Shown in pieces: positions 58,151 through 64,000 of a DNA stretch of 64,000 nt (positions are counted from its first letter, which is position 1; each line of letters begins with the position of its first letter). The position numbers were made by a program, and so were the translations under genes. Below the pieces are notes generated by a model that had not been told where the DNA came from, did not search any database, and worked only from the letters and a program-made list of their open reading frames with translations. Source of the DNA: Clarkia xantiana subsp. parviflora (taxonomy: Eukaryota > Streptophyta > Magnoliopsida > Myrtales > Onagraceae); contig JAPTYO010000007.1 of NCBI GenBank assembly GCA_036873135.1, positions 18,458,763-18,522,762 of the forward strand, in the 5' to 3' direction.

Positions 58151-58930
58151 TGTTTCGACCAAGTTAACGCGTGCTGTCCGCTGAGTAACTTGTCGATGTC
58201 TTCGGGTTGGGTGCGAGTTTGTTTGGGCCAAGTCCGCCTCCTAGGGTCGTGCGCGGGCTTTTGGCTTCGTCTTCAAGATCGCACTAAGTCCTTCGGGCTC
58301 TCTCACTAGCTGTCCGTCCGTACCTGCGAGAGGAGCATTACCGAGCAACTCCCGTGGAGAGGGGGGGGGGGTGCTTGGTGCGCTCACTCCGACGATCAAC
58401 ATTAGACAGTTCTAGAGAGAGAAAGTTTAGAGAGAGGTCAGGCTTTTCCCAATTCTCACCCAAAGTGACTTGGAAATGTTTACCCCCAAGGTGGCTATTT
58501 ATAGGCAACCTTGGACCGTAAGCCGGTTTTGACCCGGTTCAATGTGGAAATGTGAACCGGGATGCAGGGGAGAGCTTTGGGAAAAGGACTCTGACGCGCG
58601 TCTCAGGCGGCTGTCACGAGCGGGACGCGCGCGCCTTTGAAACATAGGTCTCGGACACATAGGAGTTAGTTAAAAATCGGGTCTCCTATACATTCGAGAC
58701 AAAATGGGGGGTGTGCACGACACCCCCGAGGTGCTAAGCTTACCCGGAAATTCCGGGTAAGCTGGGGCTTACCCGGAATTTCCGGGTAAGCCCCCCGGGG
58801 GTGCCGGGCAAGTTCGCGACTTGCCCGGTTTCCCCCGGTTAGCTCGAAATTGGGTTTCGTAGTGGGTCTTACGCGCGTGTATGAGGTCCGAATAATTAAA
58901 ACCGAACCCGAATCATGCGTATATCCATCA
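58151..58930 (-). repeat. 5' LTR (element sense) of the non-autonomous Tat element
   Basis: 780 bp. Minus-strand TATA CTATAAATAG at 58,495-58,504. Compared with the other LTR it has a handful of substitutions, a longer G-run and a duplicated palindrome (58,739-58,790). Confidence 0.93.
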
Positions 58931-59273
58931 ATACGTAAATTTAAGTTACACGTAAAAGATATTTTCTCTGCAATCGTAATACTTAAACATATTCCTTAAA
59001 TATATTTTATTATTAAATTTTCCAACAACCACCAATAAGATATTAGCATTGATTACAAAATGAATTATTTTATAATAAAAAATTGGTTACGTAATACATA
59101 GTGTATTACTTATATTTAAGGAATGCTTTATGTAAAAACATAAATTTACATGTGGGTCTCATCTTTAAGGAATGCTATGTAAAACCACTGTAGATAGCTT
59201 TTGTTGTTTTACTTAAATAAACATGTAGGACCCACGTTTACGTAATCTTTACGTAATACCACTATGGATGCTC

Positions 59274-60204
59274 TAAGAGAACTAAATCTATTCGGGAGGT
59301 TATCAACTTTCACGAAGTTTACTTTCATAATAACCGCTTCCTTAGCTAGAAGATCCGCAGCTTTATTCGCTTCACGATAAATGTGGCGAATCTTGGCTCT
59401 CTTAAAAGACTTCAAAAGTTTCCTACAATAATACATCAAATACATTAATGGTCTATCTTTATCGAATTCACTAACAATCAAATTAATTGCTTCTTTTGCA
59501 TCAATCTCCACATAAATTGAGTCAATTTTCTGGTTTCTTGCAAGGATTAACCCATCCCTTAGGGCCCAAATCTCAGCCACTAAGATGTTAGATGTGCCTA
59601 ATCATCTTTGGAAACCTTTAACCCAACCAATGAATTCGTTCCGAAGGACTCCCCCTCCACCAGCTGGACCCGGATTCCCAAAATATGAGCCATCAGTATT
59701 CAATTTCACCCAACTATGAGGAGGGGGACGCCATTTGACCTGTATGGTGGATTTCACATTCCGAGCTTTAGGCTTCAAGAGAGCAGAGACAAATTCTCTA
59801 GCCTGATCCACAATGAAAGTAGCTAAGTTATTGGAAAAAAAAACACAATTTTTGAAAATTAGGGAATTTCCGTTCTTCCAAATGTTCCGGATAGCAGTGG
59901 TGAATACTTCTTTCCACTCTAAGCCAGATCAATGGGTTGAGACATTTTCCAAAATCCAAATATACACATGACGAGAGTAGAAATTTTGAATCGGAACAGG
60001 AACATCAATTTCTCTCCAAAATTTCTTAGCCACGGGATAATCTCTTAGGACATGGGACATGTCTTCTTCAACCTGATTACAATAAGCACAAATAGGACTC
60101 ACATTTAAACCTCTACTATTCAAGTACTTAGCAGTAAATATTCTTTCATGACAACAAAGCCAAATGAAAAACTTTATCCTAGTTGTAGTATTGCAGGACC
60201 ACAT
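59274..60204 (-). pseudogene. LINE ORF2 C-terminus: zinc-binding RT tail and RNase H
   Basis: All coding lies in one minus-strand frame with two in-frame TGA stops (59,929-59,931 and 59,602-59,604). First is a reverse-transcriptase zinc-binding region (FIWLCCHERI, CAYCNQVEEDMSHVL). Then comes an RNase H-like domain with the expected acidic residues (LNTDGSYFGNPGPAGGGG, VAEIWALRDGL, VEIDAKEA, NKAADLLAKEA). This order is typical of plant L1-type LINEs. The polymerase domain is missing, and the C-terminus runs into the MITE at 59,273. A decayed host RNase H gene is less likely given the zinc-binding segment. Confidence 0.82.
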
Positions 60205-60222
60205 CCAGTTCCACTCTTCTTT

Positions 60223-60226
<4 letters not shown>

Positions 60227-60253
<27 letters not shown>

Positions 60254-60256
60254 TAC
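60227..60256. repeat. (TA)n microsatellite at LINE border
   Basis: About 24 bases of TA repeats ending TATTAC. The same TATTAC end occurs at 48,371-48,376. Confidence 0.85.
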
Positions 60257-60557
60257 TTTCCAGTTAAGAGATTATTCCGCTGGTAATAATATTAAGAAAT
60301 CTTCTATGTAGATTAAGTCTGTATCATTGTACTTGTGTAATTATAAATTATTCTATATATATACATTAATCAACTATATATATATATATTATAGTAATGT
60401 AAGTAAATTAGAATATATAATTTCATATATCATTCATAATGTTTTACTCTCTAATTTCACCTAAAAAAATTTGTTAGTAAATGAGGGTAATGTAAAAAAA
60501 TTATGGAGGCGAATTTGGTATAAATAATCACAGGTAAACGTAAGTGGTAAAATTGTT

Positions 60558-60598
<41 letters not shown>

Positions 60599-61425
60599 CT
60601 GAACTTCCGCTCTAGTTATGTATATATATAGAAAACTTTAGGGGGTCATCCTTTAATAAAAACATCATGGGTTAGCTTAGTGAATACATTGGTTAGCTTA
60701 AACAATAAATTAAATGTAACAATTTTGTTTCATTTAGTTATATATTGGAATTCGAAACATATTTGACCTTATGCTATTTTATGGAAATTCAAGTAAATGT
60801 TTGTTTGAGGAAACGAGCTGGGTTGATTTTACCGGACCGGCATTTTGATTTTGTTGGTGAAGCTACGTGGACGGAGTCTATGCATACGTTGATTGTTCAT
60901 TAACATTGCATAACATTATGGACCTAATAGGTCTCCACAATAGTACATTCTTTTTTTTTTTTTGCAAAAAAAGTAAATGTTGATTAATGAAAATTTAAAA
61001 ATAATTTTTATTTTTAAAATATGGCAGCGTATGTTACGTAGATACCCCTAGGCAAATCTACCAAGAACTTCAGTCAAAAGACGGTTTTGGAGCAAAGATA
61101 ATAAATGCAAAACCAAAGAGTACTACATTTACAGTTCTTTTTTTTTTTTTTTTCCTGAAATACTTACATTTACAGTTGAAAGCATGCAAAAGGAACAGCC
61201 AGAATTCAAAAATGCTGGCCCACATTAATATTGGCCTTCTTTTAAGAGGCCAAATCAGTTAAAGCCCATTTCATGAAGACCAATAAGGCAATAAGACTTC
61301 GGCCCAAAATAAATAAATCAATAAATAAGGCATACAATAAGACTTCTGTTTCTCAAATTATTTTATTGTACTGAAAATAAGAATCAGACCAAATACAAAT
61401 GTATGAGGTAATAATTAAATTGTCA
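60257..61425. other. AT-rich intergenic DNA with a 40-nt T run
   Basis: No gene is seen. A pure T run covers 60,559-60,598; on the minus strand it is an A run and could be the tail of a retroposed sequence. Its left side (60,257-60,558) shows no coding. Confidence 0.45.
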
Positions 61426-61428
61426 TAA

Positions 61429-62224
61429 GAGCATCTAAAATGGTTTTACATAAATTGTATTATTTAAAATTGCAACGTATATATGTATATACATTTTAAG
61501 TAATACGTAAAGTTAAAACACATGTAAATAATATTTGTTCTGCAATCGTATTACTTAAATATATTTTATTACTAAATTTGCCAACAACCACCAATAAGAT
61601 ATTAGAGCATCCACAGTGGTATTACGTAAAGAATACGTAAATGTGGGTCCTACATGTTTATTTAAGTAAAGCAACAAAAACTATCTACAGTGGTTTTACA
61701 TAGCATTTCTTAAAGATGGGACCCACACGTAAATTTATGTTTTTACATAAAGTATTCCTTAAATTTAAGTAATGCACTATGTATTACGTAACAAATTTTT
61801 TATTATAAATTAATTCATTTTATAATTAATGCTAATATCTTATTGGTGGTTGTTGGAAAATTTAATAATAAAATATATTTAAGGAAAGTAATACGACTGC
61901 AGAGAAAATATTTTTTACGTGTGTCTTAAATTTACGTATTACTTAAAGTGTACATAAATGTCTACGTGGCAACTTTAAAGAATACAATTTAGGTAAAACC
62001 ACTGTGGATGCTCTTAGCATTAATTATAAAATGAATTAATTTATAATTAAAAATTGGTTTCGTAATACATAGTGCATTCCTTAAGTTTAAAGAATATGTT
62101 ACGTAAAAATATATAGTTATCACTTTAAAGAATACTATGTAAAACTATTGTAGTACGTTTTCATACGTTTTACATAAAAAATATTACCTACATTTAAATA
62201 ATACTATGTACATTGTGGATGCTG
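61429..62224. mobile_element. Tourist-like MITE (outer copy), interrupted by another copy
   Basis: Same family and orientation as the MITE at 48,471-59,273: starts GAGCATCTAAAATGG, ends GTGGATGCTG, flanked by TAA (61,426-61,428 and 62,225-62,227). Terminal mutations show it is older than the inner copy. Confidence 0.82.
61605..62013. mobile_element. Tourist-like MITE (inner copy, inverted)
   Basis: 409 bp from GAGCATCCACAGTGG to CCACTGTGGATGCTC, with perfect 15-base termini and TTA duplications (61,602-61,604; 62,014-62,016). It is in reverse orientation to the outer copy, judged from the matching internal sequence. Confidence 0.9.
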
Positions 62225-62227
62225 TAA

Positions 62228-63457
62228 GAGATTGAATATATAAATGGTTTTGCGGAAATCGGTAAATTATTTTATTTATGATGTTGAAGGTAACTGAATT
62301 CTCTTCCAGATTTTATCAAACCATCACTATATTTGCATGTTCGATCTTTAACAGACCAATCTATACCCAAAAGATGAGACCAATATTAATTTATACTTTT
62401 GTTTGCATATGTAAGACTATCATTAAGATTGAGTAATCACTTACAAATTGCATCTGCTAGTATGTAAGTATATCAATAGGATTATGTACTGAATGTATAA
62501 TATATTATTAAACCCTGAGTTTGTATTTTGGCCGATTTTAAACCCTCAGTTGGAAACTCATTAATTTACCTCTTAAACATGAAGTGCTGCTGCTCTGCTA
62601 GTTTTTTTTTTTTTTTTCATCATTAAAATTTAAAAGGAGCAAGAACAAGCAAGAACTATGCTGCCCTGTCTAAGTTGAAATACGTGTGCCCACCACGTCT
62701 CATCAGATAGCAGGTTATAATAATTTGCCAATTTTTAAAAGTTCAGTGAGCAAATTATAAACTTATCGAAAGTTTTGCTAGCAAAGTGCAAATTTCTACA
62801 AAGTTCAGCTTGCAATATGCACATATAATGAGATAACAAATTTATATTCAGTAAAGACAGCAAATTAATTATGTCCAGGTTTTCTGTCATTGCAAATTAA
62901 GTGAGGCTAGTTTATTACAACTTTTGTATAAATCCAACCAGCAACTTTTGTATAAGTCCAACCAGCAATTTATTCCAGCCATAGTGTGCAATTTATTTGT
63001 AGATACCAATATCATAAATAGACATTTAATACACTTCATATATATAATAATTAAATAATAATAAAGCAAATGACGTATTCTAAATGAGTAAGTCGATATT
63101 TTCCTTAAATAGAAAAGATTCTAATTTCATTCTAAGTTTCACACTTTATACCATTACTCACTCAACTTAATATGTATCGCAATACCATTAAGGAAGGTAT
63201 CACTGACAAGATATAATTACTCACATCTACACAAATCTTGCAAATCCCAAAAGAACTCCAATTCAGTAAACACCCTTAATTAAACATAGTAGTTGTATAC
63301 TTTCCATGAAATTCTGGACTCTATTATTAACCATGAATAATTTTCCTGCCCAGCTGCATGGAGCAAGAAAAAACAAAATACAGCAGATCAGAAACATGTT
63401 CTATATTAACATGTTCTATATATACAGTCATTTTTTCATACATATATATATATTATA
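62228..63457. other. AT-rich intergenic DNA, no gene recognised
   Basis: It includes a 24-bp tandem duplication (62,918-62,941 and 62,942-62,965, one mismatch) and TA repeats near 63,439-63,480. Confidence 0.5.
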
Positions 63458-63793
63458 TTATATATATACATACATATATACCTTATGGTTTGTGGGGTAA
63501 CTGTTTCGATCGGCGGAGAGGTTGGGGATGCTCGGCCTTGGGGGCTCTTTGGTGCGGCGGTGGTGAATCCATGGACTTGCATGGGAGTGAGTCTCTGGAC
63601 CTCTGTAGTCTATCTCATATATTTCTGTTTCATCTGTCTCAAAAAAAAAAAAAAAAAAATTTTTTATTAGGCAGAGAAACAAATCTAGCTAGAGAGATAG
63701 TGAAATACCAGCAGCAAAGCAAAGAAGTGATGCAGCTGAGAGGAGGAAAAGCACGAAGGCGACTCTGAGGCCATGCTTGAGCTCCATCATCAT
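63458..63793 (-). CDS. Probable small secreted peptide precursor (2 exons)
   Basis: Exon 1 is 63,793-63,709 and exon 2 is 63,633-63,458, joined in frame by a 75-bp intron with GT donor and a T-rich tract before the CAG acceptor. The 86-residue product has a basic N-terminus and a clear signal peptide (VAFVLFLLSAASLLCFAA), then an acidic stretch (DETEIYEIDYRGPETHSH) and a basic Pro/Arg-rich tail. Acidic Asp-Tyr segments next to Gly-Pro in short secreted proteins are common among plant peptide precursors, but I do not recognise the exact family. A third exon after an AAG-GT at about 63,483 is possible. A TATA-like box lies about 80 bases upstream of the ATG. Confidence 0.5.
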
Positions 63794-63872
63794 GAATCAA
63801 TATTGTAGAAGAAGATAAAGAGAGAGCTTCAAAGATACACAATTAAGCACAACGTTAAAAATCAACTTTTTG

Positions 63873-63882
63873 CAGCATCGTC
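63873..63882 (-). promoter_or_regulatory. TATA box upstream of the small-peptide gene
   Basis: CTTATATATATG on the minus strand, about 80 bases upstream of the ATG at 63,793, leaving room for a leader of about 50 bases. Confidence 0.5.
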
Positions 63883-64000
63883 TCATATATATAAGCAACA
63901 GCAACAAAAAAAGAGAGGAAGAAAACCCTTAATTCAAACACGCCATTTGAATTCCAATTTGATCATCTATCCGTACACATATTAATGCAAGAAGCCGTCG

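Larger units (their letters stand above)
48550..58930 (-). mobile_element. Non-autonomous Tat-type LTR element with antisense gene, 10,381 bp
   Basis: LTRs at 48,550-49,296 (747 bp) and 58,151-58,930 (780 bp), with target duplication ATACG at 48,545-48,549 and 58,931-58,935. Primer-binding site, TATA boxes and gag show the element reads on the minus strand. Internal order in that direction is gag, protease, second partial gag, hairpin array, then a five-exon gene on the opposite strand, then polypurine tract and LTR. Reverse transcriptase, RNase H and integrase are absent, so it must use enzymes of another element. The primer-binding site is nearly the same as in the Tat element next door, which could have helped it move; that is inference. 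Confidence 0.92.
48471..59273. mobile_element. Tourist-like (PIF/Harbinger) MITE split by an LTR element
   Basis: Left part 48,471-48,549, right part 58,936-59,273. Termini are GAGCATCCACGATGG and its near-complement ending GGATGCTC, flanked by TAA on both sides (48,468-48,470; 59,274-59,276). Three-base TAA/TTA duplications are typical of PIF/Harbinger MITEs. Uninterrupted length would be about 417 bp. The same family occurs twice at 61,429-62,224. Confidence 0.88.
48377..60226 (-). mobile_element. 5'-truncated LINE, interrupted by MITE and LTR element
   Basis: On the minus strand: the C-terminal part of a LINE ORF2 (59,274-60,204), then the interrupting MITE/LTR nest, then a ~90-bp tail ending in an A-rich stretch (T-run 48,377-48,384 on the plus strand). 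Both outer borders carry ATATATATATATTAC (up to 48,376 and up to 60,256), a plausible target duplication in AT-repeat DNA. Without the insertions the LINE is only about 1 kb, typical of 5' truncation. Confidence 0.65.

Noticed and set aside
60559..60598. 40-nt T run as a retrogene tail
   Set aside because: No coding or conserved sequence on the side where a retrocopy would lie; reported only as a homopolymer.
63620..63660. A-run at 63,641-63,659 as the tail of a SINE or processed pseudogene
   Set aside because: No tRNA-like A/B boxes upstream. The run is better explained as the polypyrimidine tract of the minus-strand intron.

Overview
This is nuclear DNA from a flowering plant, most likely a eudicot. 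The evidence is short AT-rich introns with GT-AG borders, plant-specific families (L-type lectin receptor kinase, fasciclin-like arabinogalactan protein, DUF1685), and plant-type Ty1/copia, Tat-lineage Ty3/gypsy, Helitron, Mutator-like and Tourist-like elements. I cannot name the species.

Layout. 1-3.3 kb is AT-rich DNA holding a Helitron 3' end. 3.3-8.3 kb is a complete copia element with identical LTRs and one unbroken gag-pol frame. 9.3-13.7 kb holds two convergent host genes: a four-exon mitochondrial IBA57-like gene and a single-exon membrane-anchored methyltransferase-like gene. A Mutator-like MITE lies at 16.0-16.5 kb. 17.9 kb encodes a fasciclin-like arabinogalactan protein and 20.7-21.6 kb a two-exon DUF1685 protein. 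22.4-27.5 kb is a decayed Tat-type element carrying a broken copy of an extra gene and a hairpin array. A second Mutator-like MITE lies at 27.7 kb and a 1.5-kb non-autonomous Helitron at 29.0-30.6 kb. 32.0-34.1 kb encodes a lectin receptor kinase. 34-39.8 kb is AT-rich intergenic DNA. 39.8-48.2 kb is a full-length Tat-lineage gypsy element with one frameshift and one premature stop. 48.4-60.2 kb is a nest: a 5'-truncated LINE holds a Tourist-like MITE, which holds a 10.4-kb non-autonomous Tat-type element. Two more copies of that MITE, one inside the other, lie at 61.4-62.2 kb. At the right edge is a two-exon gene for a probable small secreted peptide on the minus strand.

The most unusual region is the 10.4-kb element at 48,550-58,930. 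Read on the minus strand it is LTR, PBS, gag, protease, then a second partial gag, with no reverse transcriptase, RNase H or integrase. On the opposite strand it carries an apparently intact five-exon gene of 674 codons whose four GT-AG introns all keep frame. Between the two convergent gene sets is an array of hairpins with an invariant 12-nt core and arms that change together. The decayed element at 22.4 kb has the same antisense gene, at least one equivalent intron, and its own hairpin array with compensatory arm changes. This looks like a conserved arrangement of antisense gene plus hairpin array in this retroelement group. Extra antisense ORFs and amplified tandem repeats have been described in Tat-lineage elements; the retained introns, covarying hairpins and gag-protease-gag chimera are what I think deserve attention.
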